This document shows positions 8,738-17,570 of a stretch of 64,000 bases of DNA, piece after piece. This DNA is from Blautia hominis (lineage in GTDB: Bacteria; Bacillota; Clostridia; Lachnospirales; Lachnospiraceae). Position 1 is the first letter of the stretch. Every line of letters starts with the position of its first letter. The notes below the pieces were generated by a model, which saw only the letters and a program-made list of their open reading frames with translations, was not told where the DNA came from and made no database searches. Location of the stretch: positions 622,501 to 686,500 of the forward strand of contig NQOF01000001.1 in assembly GCA_002270465.1 (NCBI GenBank). Direction: 5' to 3'. The translations under genes and the position numbers were made by a program.

Positions 8738-10084
8738 TCACTGTACGATCAGGTTCTCAGCCCTCATGACAGCGATCACATGATCTACATTTTGTTCACA
8801 GATTTCGTTTGTAGCTGCTTCCACCATAACACGGACAACAGGCTCTGTACCACTTTCACGCACCAGGATCCTTCCGTCATCTCCAAGGCTTTTCTCCACC
8901 TCTGCAATGGCTTTCACCACTTCCGGATTCTCTCTGGCTTCTTTCTTATCATATACCCGTACATTTTTCAGTACCTGGGGATAAATCTTCACTTCTTTAG
9001 TCAGCACACTCAATGGCTGTTTTTTCTCAATGATGACTTCCATCAGCTTCAGGGAAGTCAGGATGCCGTCACCTGTGGTAGCATGTTTTGAGAAGATGAT
9101 ATGGCCGGACTGCTCGCCTCCGATGGAATGGCCGTTTGCCATCATGTTCTCGCAGACATATTTATCCCCAACGGCTGTCTTCTCGTACGCAATGCCCTCT
9201 CTCTCACAGGCTTTGTAAAGGCCCAGGTTTGACATGATCGTGGTGACAATGGTGTTGTTGTTTAACTTGCCCTGCTCCTGCATGTATTTTCCGCACACAT
9301 ACATGATCAGGTCACCGTTCACTTCATCCCCGTTCTCATCCACAGCGATACAGCGGTCAGCATCCCCGTCGTAGGCAAAGCCCACATCCAGGTGGTTTTC
9401 TCTCACAAAATTTTTCAGTTCTTCAATATGGGTGGAGCCGCAGTTGGTGTTGATGTTGGTTCCATCCGGATCATTGTGGATCACATAGGTCTTTGCGCCC
9501 AGTGCGTCGAATACGCTCTTGGCAATGGCGGATGCACTGCCGTTTGCACAGTCAAGACCCACTCTTTTATTCTTAAAAGCACGTGTGGGAATGGAGATCA
9601 AATATCCAATATAGCGGTTTCTTCCTGCAGAGAAATCCACGGTGCGCCCAATCTCTTCTCTCTTTGCCAGAGGCAGCTCCGGTACTTTTCCGTCAATATA
9701 AGCTTCGATCTGTTCTTCCACAGATGCTTCCATTTTCTGTCCGTTGCCGTTGATGATCTTAATTCCGTTGTCATAGAACGGATTGTGGCTGGCAGAAATC
9801 ATAATACCGCAGTCAAAGTTCTCTGTGCGCACAACATAGGAAACGCTGGGAGTGGTGGTCACGTGCAGAAGATATACATCTGCTCCGGATGCTGTCAGGC
9901 CTGCGACCAGTGAATATTCAAACATATAACTGCTTCTTCTGGTATCCTTGCCGATCACAATCTGAGCCTTGTGCTCCTGTCCGAAATACCATCCCAGGAA
10001 ACGTCCCACTTTAAACGCATGCTCTACTGTCAGGTTTACGTTAGCTTCCCCGCGGAAACCGTCTGTTCCAAAATATTTTCCCAT
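8738..10084 (-). CDS. glmM: phosphoglucosamine mutase
   Basis: This enzyme converts glucosamine-6-phosphate to glucosamine-1-phosphate for UDP-GlcNAc and cell-wall synthesis. I chose ATG 10084..10082 (MGKYFGTDGFRG) because AAGGAGT lies just upstream. The protein is then 448 residues, the usual size. The phosphoserine loop ISASHNP has the active Ser99. The metal loop DGDADRC and the sugar-binding GEQSGH are present, as is the C-terminal phosphate loop RESGTEP. A TATAAT box lies at 10134-10139 on the minus strand, so it may have its own promoter after the nucleotidyltransferase gene. GlmS, the preceding step, is coded at 29.3-31.1 kb. Confidence 0.95.
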   Translation of the reverse strand: MGKYFGTDGFRGEANVNLTVEHAFKVGRFLGWYFGQEHKAQIVIGKDTRRSSYMFEYSLVAGLTASGADVYLLHVTTTPSVSYVVRTENFDCGIMISASHNPFYDNGIKIINGNGQKMEASVEEQIEAYIDGKVPELPLAKREEIGRTVDFSAGRNRYIGYLISIPTRAFKNKRVGLDCANGSASAIAKSVFDALGAKTYVIHNDPDGTNINTNCGSTHIEELKNFVRENHLDVGFAYDGDADRCIAVDENGDEVNGDLIMYVCGKYMQEQGKLNNNTIVTTIMSNLGLYKACEREGIAYEKTAVGDKYVCENMMANGHSIGGEQSGHIIFSKHATTGDGILTSLKLMEVIIEKKQPLSVLTKEVKIYPQVLKNVRVYDKKEARENPEVVKAIAEVEKSLGDDGRILVRESGTEPVVRVMVEAATNEICEQNVDHVIAVMRAENLIVQ

Positions 10085-10197
10085 AACTGACTCCTTATAC
10101 AAAAATTCAATTTATTTATCTTTTCGTTACCGTATTATAAAATATCATATTTTCAGCGATTTGTCACTGTTAATGTGGAATCTGCGTAATTTCCGGT

Positions 10198-11118
10198 CTA
10201 TGCATACAGATCCTTTTTGTACACACCCTGCTCTGCCAGATCGGCAAAAGCTTTCATTACTATTTCTTTGTCTTCCTGATATGTAACACCAAACCAGGTG
10301 TCATGTGTCTTGAGGACAGCCACGTCCGCTTTGTTCTCCTTGATGAGCTTATCCACGATGGTGGGAAGCAGGTATTCTTTTTTCAGGTCTTCCGGGCGGC
10401 ATTCCTTCAAAAATTCCACAAATCCCTCTTCCAGGGTCTTTAAAAATGCAGGTGTCAGTCCCCACATATTCATGGATACCAGGTTTTTCGGATCCAGCAT
10501 ACGAAGATTTCCCTCTTCGGTCTCCACAGCAGGTCCCTGGGGTGTCTTTTTGATATGATAGGTCTCTGCAATTCCCACAAGATTTTTATGTTCATCCAGG
10601 GAGCAGATCCCCCTTGTCACAGAACCGTTGTCACTCAATGTATTCTCCAGGATAAATCCTGCCATGCAGACGTCCAGCTTGCCGGTATCCGGGTGCTCCT
10701 CTACCAGATAGTCGTGGATTTTCACATAGGCCTCTTTGCCGTAGTAGTCATCCGCGTTGATGACAATGAACGGCTCAGAGAGCACTTCCTTTGCTGCCAG
10801 GATAGCCTGTCCGGTTCCCCATGGTTTTGTGCGCTCCTTGGGGCAGGAAAAACCTTCCGGCAAATCGTTCAGGTCCTGGAACACATATTCCACCTCTGCA
10901 AGCTTTTCGATCCGGTTGCCGATCACCTCACGGAATTCTTCTTCTATATCTTTTCTGATGATAAATACAATCTTGTTAAATCCGGCCTCCAGGGCATCGT
11001 GAATGGAATAGTCCATGATGATCTCACCGCTTGGACCCACTTTCGCAAGCTGTTTGATCCCTTTTCCAAAGCGGCTGCCGATTCCGGCTGCCATGATTAC
11101 CAATGCTGTTTTTTTCAT
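10198..11118 (-). CDS. sugar-phosphate nucleotidyltransferase family protein
   Basis: The 306-residue protein starts at ATG 11118..11116 behind GGGAGAAA. It has the nucleotidyltransferase signature MAAGIGSRFGKGIKQL, the base/phosphate-binding segment TKPWGTGQAI and the metal-binding INADDYYG. These point to transfer of a nucleotidyl group to a sugar phosphate. It lacks the left-handed beta-helix of GlmU, so it is not a bifunctional acetyltransferase. It sits upstream of glmM in the same orientation, 113 bases apart. The substrate cannot be fixed from sequence; a sugar for surface polysaccharide is a reasonable guess. Confidence 0.8.
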   Translation of the reverse strand: MKKTALVIMAAGIGSRFGKGIKQLAKVGPSGEIIMDYSIHDALEAGFNKIVFIIRKDIEEEFREVIGNRIEKLAEVEYVFQDLNDLPEGFSCPKERTKPWGTGQAILAAKEVLSEPFIVINADDYYGKEAYVKIHDYLVEEHPDTGKLDVCMAGFILENTLSDNGSVTRGICSLDEHKNLVGIAETYHIKKTPQGPAVETEEGNLRMLDPKNLVSMNMWGLTPAFLKTLEEGFVEFLKECRPEDLKKEYLLPTIVDKLIKENKADVAVLKTHDTWFGVTYQEDKEIVMKAFADLAEQGVYKKDLYA

Positions 11119-11258
11119 GATTTTTCTCCCGTTCCTCATTTATAAATTCTATCTATTTCCTGACAGCCAGAGCATGTCTGAAAATCCATTTCCGCGGTCT
11201 GCATACTGCACCGGACCGGCCGGTCCTTTGAACAGTAACCATAACTACTTACTTCCAT

Positions 11259-11287
11259 AATATATTACAATTTGCCGGGAAATGCAA
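11259..11287 (-). promoter_or_regulatory. Sigma-A promoter of the nucleotidyltransferase gene
   Basis: On the minus strand TTGCAT (11287..11282) is followed after exactly 17 bases by TATATT (11264..11259). Transcription would begin near 11252 and give a leader of about 135 bases before the ATG at 11118. Confidence 0.65.
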
Positions 11288-11424
11288 TGTCCTTTTCCAT
11301 ATGGTAACAGAAAAAAGCCTTGTATTTTCAGGAATCTTCTCTGGTCATATTTTCTATTGTATCATGGATATGCGATTAGATACAACCTGGAATTCCCCTG
11401 CGTACAGCCACTGTCCCACAAGGC

Positions 11425-11484
11425 GTTACTGTTCACTGGCCACTGTACCGGGAGGCGTTTTCATGCGGGATATATGAAAGCCGG
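11425..11484 (+). repeat. Degenerate type-A GTTAC-ended intergenic repeat
   Basis: It shares GTTACTGT, GGCCACTGTACC and GGGAGGCGTTTTCATGC with the copy at 19494. The right half has decayed and no closing GTAAC end is visible. Confidence 0.75.
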
Positions 11485-11507
11485 AAGATTTTTTATCTAA
11501 TAAAATA

Positions 11508-11545
11508 TGCCAGGCAGAAGTATGATACCATACTTTCGCCTGGCA
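11508..11545 (-). terminator. Rho-independent terminator of the sugar ABC operon
   Basis: An inverted repeat (TGCCAGGC, AAGTATG / CATACTT, GCCTGGCA with one internal mismatch) is followed on the minus strand by ATATTTTATT. It lies 25 bases past the last gene of the operon. Confidence 0.85.
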
Positions 11546-11569
11546 GTTCCGCGTATATTCCACAGGAAC

Positions 11570-12559
11570 TCAACCGTTTTTCATAAGTTCAATTTCCTGC
11601 CTCAGTTGTTCTTCCGGCATATGGATGGCAGCCGGCTGGGGGTATGCTTTGTACATAAATCCCCCTTTTTCTGTACTCAGGGCATGTATCATGTCTTTGA
11701 TATAACTGCCCATCTCCTCTTTCGTCATCTGCACACTGTGCTGGATATCCACGGGACATAAAAAACATATTTTTCCGGTCCATTTGCCCAGCAGTTCCAG
11801 CCCCATATTCATCTGCTGGTCCATCTGGATCACATCCACCCCAAATTCTGTAAAGACATCCAGAAGATAGGTAATGTGCCCGCAGGAGTGAAGAAAATAT
11901 TTCATACCTTTTTTATGGATGTAATCCACAAAACTTTTCATCCTGTCATAATAATATGTCTCCCACATCTGGTATGACATCATAGGCCCCCGCTGCAGCC
12001 CCCAGTCCTCCCAGGCCATAACCGCATCCATGCCGGCCTCGGCATAGCCGTCCACCATCTGTTTTCCCACTTCGTAGAGGCAGTCGATCAAACGGTTCAA
12101 ATTCTCCTCCTCATCGTAATAATCCACCATGCAGTTGGCGTACCCCCGCAGGTTGATGATTTCTTCCATCATCATGCCAAGCCCTCCCACCAGAAATTTA
12201 TCCGGGTAAAGCTGCCTGCACCTTTTTGCCTCTGCATATCTGCCGGGCGCTGTGAAATCCGGCAGATGGCTTTTCCAGTTTTCAAAGTTCTCCCAGTTCT
12301 TTAGCGGCGGATTCTTCACCTCCCCCATTGTTTCCCCAAATGTCTCCATCTTATATCCCCACTGGGTGTATCCCTCAGCAACCGGCACAAATTCAGGGTC
12401 ATAACTCGGAATGATTAAAATATCCGCATTGTAATCTTTTACTATATTCTCTGTAATTGCCCGGTTCAGGGCATCTGAATCAAAATCCAGACAGAGAGGT
12501 ATCCTGTCCGGTCCTTTTCCCTCTATGGCATTCAAAACACATTCTTTTGACGTCTGCAT
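11570..12559 (-). CDS. uroporphyrinogen-decarboxylase (URO-D) family protein
   Basis: The 329-residue protein belongs to the URO-D fold family by its overall pattern: RIPLCLDFD, GGLGMMMEE, AWEDWGLQRGPMMS, FLHSCGHI and VDVIQMDQQ. The family includes true heme-pathway decarboxylases and also corrinoid or cobalamin-linked methyltransferases. The HSCG segment resembles the zinc/Cys site of the methyltransferase branch. No heme genes lie nearby. It closes an operon of a sugar-type ABC transporter under YesM/YesN control, so a role in catabolism of the imported compound is more likely than heme synthesis. The substrate is unknown. Confidence 0.75.
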   Translation of the reverse strand: MQTSKECVLNAIEGKGPDRIPLCLDFDSDALNRAITENIVKDYNADILIIPSYDPEFVPVAEGYTQWGYKMETFGETMGEVKNPPLKNWENFENWKSHLPDFTAPGRYAEAKRCRQLYPDKFLVGGLGMMMEEIINLRGYANCMVDYYDEEENLNRLIDCLYEVGKQMVDGYAEAGMDAVMAWEDWGLQRGPMMSYQMWETYYYDRMKSFVDYIHKKGMKYFLHSCGHITYLLDVFTEFGVDVIQMDQQMNMGLELLGKWTGKICFLCPVDIQHSVQMTKEEMGSYIKDMIHALSTEKGGFMYKAYPQPAAIHMPEEQLRQEIELMKNG

Positions 12560-12586
12560 ATACTTTTCTCTCCTTTGCTCCGTTAT

Positions 12587-13408
12587 TTACTTCAACACAG
12601 CTCCCGCCGCGAAACTTTTTTCCACCTGCTCACTGCAAACACAGTAAAATAAGATCAGTGGTATACATGTTATGACAATAGCTGCCGCCATAGGCCCCAG
12701 AGCGGTGGAATAGGCCCCCCGAAAAGCAGTCAGTCCAATGGGCAGTGTGTACAATTCCGATGTCTGCAGATACGTGGATGCCATAATAAACTCATTCCAG
12801 TTGCTCATAAAAGTGAAGATAGCAACCGTAGCCACCGCCGGTTTCAGTACCGGGATTATAATATGTACAAACGATCTTATCACACCGCATCCGTCTATAA
12901 ACGCAGCTTCCTCCAGTTCATGGGGGATGCTCCTGAGAAAATTACTGATGATAAATACGGCAAGAGGCAGACCTGCCGCTATGTACGGGATGATGATACA
13001 CCAATGTGTGTTCAGCAGCCCCGCCTTCTGCATGAGTAGAAACAAAGGGATCAAGGTGGCGTGTATGGGAACCATCATGCCCAGCATCAGAAATCCCAAT
13101 GCGGCATTGCTCCCTCTCCATTTCATCCTTGTGATCGCATATCCCATCATACAGCTCAGTACAACGGTGATGGCAACACTTATAAAAGTAACCAACACAC
13201 TGTTCAGAAAATATTCAGCCACGTTTCCTTTCAGCCATGCCTCCGCATAATTGCCAAACACAGGTGTTTCCGGCAGTTTTAAGGAGCTGGCCGTATAAAT
13301 CTCACTGTTGTCCTTCAGAGAAAAATTAACCAGCCATAGCAGCGGAAATATCTGGATCACGGAAAAAATGATCAAGATCACGATTTTGACTCTATTTTTT
13401 ATCTTCAT
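12587..13408 (-). CDS. carbohydrate ABC transporter permease, MalG type
   Basis: The 273-residue membrane protein has six predicted helices. It carries the conserved cytoplasmic loop EEAAFIDGCGVIRSFVHIIIPVLKP (residues about 167-192), the EAA motif that docks on the ATPase subunit. The N-terminus has the family's FPLLWLVNFSLKDNSEIY. It is the second permease of a CUT1-type importer, together with the next gene upstream. No ATPase is coded in the operon. In Firmicutes a shared MsmK/UgpC-like ATPase coded elsewhere commonly serves such systems. Confidence 0.92.
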   Translation of the reverse strand: MKIKNRVKIVILIIFSVIQIFPLLWLVNFSLKDNSEIYTASSLKLPETPVFGNYAEAWLKGNVAEYFLNSVLVTFISVAITVVLSCMMGYAITRMKWRGSNAALGFLMLGMMVPIHATLIPLFLLMQKAGLLNTHWCIIIPYIAAGLPLAVFIISNFLRSIPHELEEAAFIDGCGVIRSFVHIIIPVLKPAVATVAIFTFMSNWNEFIMASTYLQTSELYTLPIGLTAFRGAYSTALGPMAAAIVITCIPLILFYCVCSEQVEKSFAAGAVLK

Positions 13409-13423
13409 TGCCGTTTCCTCCTG

Positions 13424-14308
13424 TCAATATTCCATGGGTTCCCGTGACATAGCCTTGTTGATCAGCAGATAGACTCCGATACATACCACACAGAGCATGA
13501 CCGCAATAGCGCTGCCATATCCGTAATTAAATTTCAGAAAGGATTCCTTATACATATGGATGGCTATGGTTGTGGTCAGATTGTAAGGCCCGCCTGCAGT
13601 CATAACATAGATATTATCAAAAATCTTTATGCTGCCCACCACAGCAAGCACCAGACAGACTTTGAGTATATCCCGAAGCATTGGTATGATAACACAAAAC
13701 GTTATCTGAAGGCCATTGGCCCCGTCCAGCTTTGCCGCCTCCTCATACTGTTCCGGGATGGCCTTTAACCCCGCGTAGAGAATGATCATATGATAGCCGA
13801 TCCACTGCCATATCACCGGAACGATAGCTGCGATCAGACAAGTGCCTTTCTCGGATAACCATTCGTGCTGAAAATTTGACAAACCCACAAGCCTTAAAAA
13901 TTCATTCAGAAGCCCATAGTTTACATCGTATATTTTCTGCCACATAAGGGCGATCGCTGTGGTGGATAAAAGCACGGGTATAAAAAATGCGATTCTGAAG
14001 AAACGTGTTCTCTTTTTCATATTGGACAGCAGCATGGCAAAAAACAGCGCAGGCACCAACTGTCCGATCACCGCAACCACCAGAATGACCAGTGTATTGA
14101 CAAGTGCTTTTCTAAAAACCACATCATCGGAAAATAGTTTTGTATAGTTGAGAAATCCCACATATTCTTTTGGTCCGATTCCCTTCCATGATGTAAAACT
14201 AAGATTTATTGTATACAAAATGGGATACACAAAGATAAAAGCGAATATAAGAAGCCCCGGAATCACAAACAGTGCGATGACCGGTTTGTTGGACAACATT
14301 TTTTTCAT
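13424..14308 (-). CDS. carbohydrate ABC transporter permease, MalF type
   Basis: The start is ATG 14308..14306 with AAGGAGG upstream, giving 294 residues (MKKMLSNKPVIALFVIPG). It has six membrane helices, the family motif NTLVILVVAVIGQLVPALFFA and an EAA loop YEEAAKLDGANGLQITFCVIIP. It pairs with the MalG-type protein whose gene starts 15 bases after its stop. The two form the membrane channel for the substrate bound by the lipoprotein coded just upstream. Confidence 0.92.
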   Translation of the reverse strand: MKKMLSNKPVIALFVIPGLLIFAFIFVYPILYTINLSFTSWKGIGPKEYVGFLNYTKLFSDDVVFRKALVNTLVILVVAVIGQLVPALFFAMLLSNMKKRTRFFRIAFFIPVLLSTTAIALMWQKIYDVNYGLLNEFLRLVGLSNFQHEWLSEKGTCLIAAIVPVIWQWIGYHMIILYAGLKAIPEQYEEAAKLDGANGLQITFCVIIPMLRDILKVCLVLAVVGSIKIFDNIYVMTAGGPYNLTTTIAIHMYKESFLKFNYGYGSAIAVMLCVVCIGVYLLINKAMSREPMEY

Positions 14309-14369
14309 TCTTCTTCCTCCTTCAAACGGAACTGTCCTCCACTGAGGACAGTCCTGCACTTCTGTTATA

Positions 14370-15653
14370 TCATCCGCCTTTTATAATACTTTCCAGCTGC
14401 TGAAGAAAATCATCCGCATCCACCTCGCCTGCAAACTGCTGCTGAGATAAATCCCTCATAGGCTCTCCGATCGCAGTATCCAGATATGTGAACCACCAGA
14501 GCTGGGTCTTCTCCAGTTTTTTAAAGTTTTCAATATACGTTTTCATCATTTCTGTCTGTCCGGCTTCTTCGATCTCTGTTTCAAAATAGGTCTGTTCCCC
14601 GCTTTCCGCCAGATGATCATTGAGGATCTTGGAGTATTCCACTGCCAGTTTCGCTGCTGCTTCCTTATTCTCAGAGTTGGCGCTGACAGCAATTCCCGCA
14701 TCTGCTGCATTTCCGCAGCAGGAGAGATATGGATCTTCCTTCCCGGTTTTAGGGAAGACGGCGCATCCTAAGTTCTCATCAGACTGTAATGCGGATACCT
14801 GCCAGGAGCCGGTGGGATACATGGCTATCTTTCCGGCCTTCAAAAGCTCAACACATTCAGAGGGGGTTGCCTGCATATAACCGCTCTGGAATGCATTTTT
14901 TTCTATCAGCGTCTGCACCTTTTCGGCTGCCACTGCAAACGGTTCACTGGTGAAAGTACCTCCATCTTTCATAGCGTCAGTAAATGCGTCCGCATCTTCC
15001 CGTACCACCATCATGTTATAAAAGAGGTCTCCCTCCCACCGGTCTTTGTCTCCAAGCCCCATGGCTCCAATGCCCTTGGCATTGCATGCATCCACTACAT
15101 CCAGCAGCGCTTCCCAGTCCGCGGGCACCTCTTTTCCCATCTCTTCAAAAACCGCTTTGTTGTAAAAGAGACAGTAGGATTCCAGGGCCCCTGTGGGTAC
15201 CACATAGTTGTGGCCGTTTTCATCTGCCTGCGCATAGGTGTCATAAAGTGTATAGCCGGAATCCTGAATGGCATCCTCCAAGGGATAAAGCGCATTGGCG
15301 GATAAAAACGGTTCGCTGTAAGAACCTCCCCAGGTATAAAACAAGTCCGGCAGCTCGTTTGCCTGAAGCATAACCCGGATTTTCGTCTTATATGTGGCAT
15401 CATCCACACGCTCTAAGTTGATCTTATAACCGAGTTTATCTGCCGCCTCCTGAAAACTGTCCACCTTTGCCGGATTGTCTGTTTCCGGGTCAAAATGCAC
15501 CAGAATTGAAATTTCCGTCTTGCCTTCCCCATCCTTATTTCCTGCATTTGCCTCAGACTTGCTGTCCTTTGCCCCATTGCCGCCGCACCCTGCAAGCGTA
15601 CCGATCATACCTGTGATCCCCAGCAATACGATTACTTTTTTCGCCTTTCCCAT
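14370..15653 (-). CDS. sugar-type ABC transporter substrate-binding lipoprotein
   Basis: The start is ATG 15653..15651 behind GGAGGTAAGAAA. An upstream in-frame extension runs into a repeat element and is rejected. The 427-residue protein has a lipoprotein signal ending LAGC (Cys about 23). The linker is low in complexity (SKSEANAGNKDGEGK), and the fold is that of family-1 solute-binding proteins, with LPDLFYTWGG and GKIAMYPTGSW. It captures an oligosaccharide or glycoside outside the membrane. The leader of its transcript probably contains the inverted-repeat element 15684-15817. Confidence 0.92.
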   Translation of the reverse strand: MGKAKKVIVLLGITGMIGTLAGCGGNGAKDSKSEANAGNKDGEGKTEISILVHFDPETDNPAKVDSFQEAADKLGYKINLERVDDATYKTKIRVMLQANELPDLFYTWGGSYSEPFLSANALYPLEDAIQDSGYTLYDTYAQADENGHNYVVPTGALESYCLFYNKAVFEEMGKEVPADWEALLDVVDACNAKGIGAMGLGDKDRWEGDLFYNMMVVREDADAFTDAMKDGGTFTSEPFAVAAEKVQTLIEKNAFQSGYMQATPSECVELLKAGKIAMYPTGSWQVSALQSDENLGCAVFPKTGKEDPYLSCCGNAADAGIAVSANSENKEAAAKLAVEYSKILNDHLAESGEQTYFETEIEEAGQTEMMKTYIENFKKLEKTQLWWFTYLDTAIGEPMRDLSQQQFAGEVDADDFLQQLESIIKGG

Positions 15654-15683
15654 TTTCTTACCTCCATGTTTTGTCCTTTTGCT

Positions 15684-15817
15684 GTAACTATTCAGTAGGT
15701 CTGCGCATTCACTGCGCTGACCGTAAGAAAGCATTTCGCAGCCAAGCAAAAATCCCATCGCCAAAGGCGATCCTGCATGGATTTTTGCCTGTAACTGTGA
15801 GGGTACTGAATAGTTAC
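15684..15817 (+). repeat. Type-B GTAAC-ended inverted-repeat element, complete copy
   Basis: This 134-bp element has perfect 14-bp ends (GTAACTATTCAGTA and its inverse). Next to the left end is GGTCTGCGCATT, followed by TGCGCTGACCGTAAGAAAG. A central hairpin is built on CAAAAATCC/GGATTTTTG and ATCGCC/GGCGAT. It lies between the predicted promoter of the substrate-binding protein gene and its ATG, so it would be in the 5' untranslated RNA. It is the best preserved copy and defines the family in this window. Confidence 0.9.
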
Positions 15818-15834
15818 CTTTTGTTTATGTTTCC

Positions 15835-15840
15835 ATTCTA
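15835..15840 (-). promoter_or_regulatory. Probable -10 box of the sugar ABC operon
   Basis: On the minus strand TGATAGAAT at this place gives a -10 hexamer TAGAAT. The -35 at 17 bases is poor (ATTTTT), which fits a promoter that needs an activator such as YesN. Transcription would start near 15828. Confidence 0.45.
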
Positions 15841-15866
15841 TCATTGCACTTTGATGAAAAATATAG

Positions 15867-15896
15867 AATATATTCCGACTGCATTAAATATATTCC
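15867..15896 (-). promoter_or_regulatory. Candidate YesN (AraC-type) operator: 20-bp-spaced direct repeat
   Basis: GGAATATATT occurs twice on the minus strand (15896..15887 and 15876..15867), exactly 20 bp or two helical turns apart. It lies just upstream of the weak promoter of the ABC operon. This is the usual arrangement for AraC-family activators bound as dimers. The adjacent gene upstream codes such a regulator. Confidence 0.6.
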
Positions 15897-15920
15897 TCAC
15901 TTCAGCAGTAAAACAGAAAT

Positions 15921-15959
15921 TGGGCTGCAGCCTTACATTTCCTGTAAGACCACAGCCCA
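15921..15959 (-). terminator. Terminator after the YesN gene
   Basis: A hairpin with TGGGCTG/CAGCCCA outside and CTTACA/TGTAAG inside starts 19 bases past the yesN-like stop. On the minus strand it is followed by ATTTCTGTTTT, a modest T-rich tract. Confidence 0.65.
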
Positions 15960-15977
15960 GCCTATATCCTTTTACTT

Positions 15978-17570
15978 TTATTCGCCGGCATAAATTTCCC
16001 TGTATTCTCCGGCGGTAATCCCTGTATGCTTTTTAAACACCTGCGAAAAATAAGGATAATCCGTATAGCCTACCATCTCAGCGATCACATAAACTTTATG
16101 TTCTGTTTTCCGCAGAAGCTGCTTTGCCCGTTCCATCCTGACTTTTGTAAGATAAGAAAAAAATGTCTCCCCTTTCTCTCTTTTGAATATGCTGCACAGA
16201 TAGTTTTTGCTCAGATGGACTGCATCTGCCACATCTGCAAGTGAGATCTCTTCTCCCAGATGCTCTTCCACATACCGGACAATCTGTCCCATGATCTCTC
16301 TGTTTTTTCCTGCCGAATCAGCTGCCGCTTCATCCACGATCTCTTCCGTGATCCCGAGAACAAGAGCCTTCAGCATATCTCCTGTCTTATAGTCATTCAG
16401 CCCGGCAATCGCATCCCTGATCTTTTTCTTCCTCTCCTCATCCGGGGAGAGATTGAACAGCTCTGTTAAGATAAGGATAGTCTGGCTGTAAAACTGCTGA
16501 TATATGGCTTTATTTTCCCTCATCCCATTATACATCTTTTCAATCAGGTCCACTGCGCTTTTCTTATTCAGTGCACGGAGCTTCATGCAGATTTGGTTCA
16601 TAAGCTCATGGTTATATTCCACACTTTCATCCGAAAATATTCTGACTTCATCGTAGAAGATACAGCTTCCCTCTCCCAAATTGCAGCGTTCCTCCAGTGC
16701 TGCCTCACAATCCTTGCGTGCCATAGATAATCTGTGGTACTCCTCATAAACGCAGCTTACTCCCACAGAAAGACTGGTCCTGGTAAGATTTTTAAATTCA
16801 CTCAGGATGCTTTCCAGAACTTCCTCCATGGCCGTTCCATCCTGCAGCGTGTCGGAATCCTCAACCACATAAAATAAATGCTTTCCCTTTACAAAAGAAT
16901 CACTGACAAACTGTCCCCTGATATGATCTCTGATGATCATCCGAAGCTGTACCCACAGCAGTTCCCGCATCTCCGGAATGCTGTCGCAGATTTCTTCCCT
17001 GTCCAGATCAAAACACCAGAGCCTGAACGGATTCCCTTTCAACGGGGAGCCGTAATACTTAAGGCTCTGCGGCAGGTTTTGTCCCTCAGAGATGATCTTT
17101 TCCGCCAGTTCGCTGAAAAACTGATTTTTCAGTATGGGTATGTTTTTTTCAGCCTCCTCCTGCAGTTCTCTGATATTGCGCTCCAGGTCCTCCTTCTTTT
17201 GTATTCTTTCGCGGACCTTCTGCAGGGCCAGTTCCAGTTCCTCTCTTTTCGTGGGTTTCATAATGTATTCTATAACCCCTGCCCGCATGGCGGAACGGGC
17301 AAAATCAAACTCATCATATCCGCTGATGATGATAACCTCTGTTTTTGGATAATTCTCCCCGATCAACTCCGCCAGCTCAATACCGTTCATCTGGGGCATC
17401 ATCACATCTGTTATCACAAGACTTGGCTTGTACTCTTTCAGCAGCCTGCACGCCTCTTCCCCACATTCTGCTGTGGCGCAGACGCTGAACCCGAATTTTT
17501 CCCAATCTATGACTTTACTTATATTTCTCAGAATAACAGGTTCATCATCCACCAGTAATACCTGATACAT
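15978..17570 (-). CDS. AraC-type response regulator (YesN family)
   Basis: The start is ATG 17570..17568 (MYQVLLVDDE) with GGAGG close upstream; a GTG 4 codons earlier has no proper site. The 530-residue protein has an N-terminal receiver with phosphoacceptor Asp in LVITDVMMPQMNG (about residue 55), and a middle region of about 280 residues. The C-terminal AraC DNA-binding domain has two helix-turn-helix units (ISLADVADAVHLSKNYLCSIFKRE, and VIAEMVGYTDYPYFSQVFKKHTGITAGEYR split over the end). It overlaps the kinase gene by 26 bases. It likely activates the sugar ABC operon just downstream. Confidence 0.93.
   Translation of the reverse strand: MYQVLLVDDEPVILRNISKVIDWEKFGFSVCATAECGEEACRLLKEYKPSLVITDVMMPQMNGIELAELIGENYPKTEVIIISGYDEFDFARSAMRAGVIEYIMKPTKREELELALQKVRERIQKKEDLERNIRELQEEAEKNIPILKNQFFSELAEKIISEGQNLPQSLKYYGSPLKGNPFRLWCFDLDREEICDSIPEMRELLWVQLRMIIRDHIRGQFVSDSFVKGKHLFYVVEDSDTLQDGTAMEEVLESILSEFKNLTRTSLSVGVSCVYEEYHRLSMARKDCEAALEERCNLGEGSCIFYDEVRIFSDESVEYNHELMNQICMKLRALNKKSAVDLIEKMYNGMRENKAIYQQFYSQTILILTELFNLSPDEERKKKIRDAIAGLNDYKTGDMLKALVLGITEEIVDEAAADSAGKNREIMGQIVRYVEEHLGEEISLADVADAVHLSKNYLCSIFKREKGETFFSYLTKVRMERAKQLLRKTEHKVYVIAEMVGYTDYPYFSQVFKKHTGITAGEYREIYAGE

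Larger units (their letters stand above)
11119..11507. other. Intergenic stretch with promoter and repeat remnants
   Basis: There is no gene here. It holds the promoter of the nucleotidyltransferase gene (11259-11287) and a degenerate copy of the GTTAC-ended repeat (11425-11484). A GAACAGTAAC box at 11230-11239 is the exact inverse of the GTTACTGTTC that opens that copy, so it may be the end of a second decayed element. I see nothing else. Confidence 0.6.

Noticed and set aside
15654-15764. 37-residue extension of the substrate-binding protein
   Set aside because: It comes from the inverted-repeat element and would block the lipoprotein signal; GGAGG supports the start at 15653.
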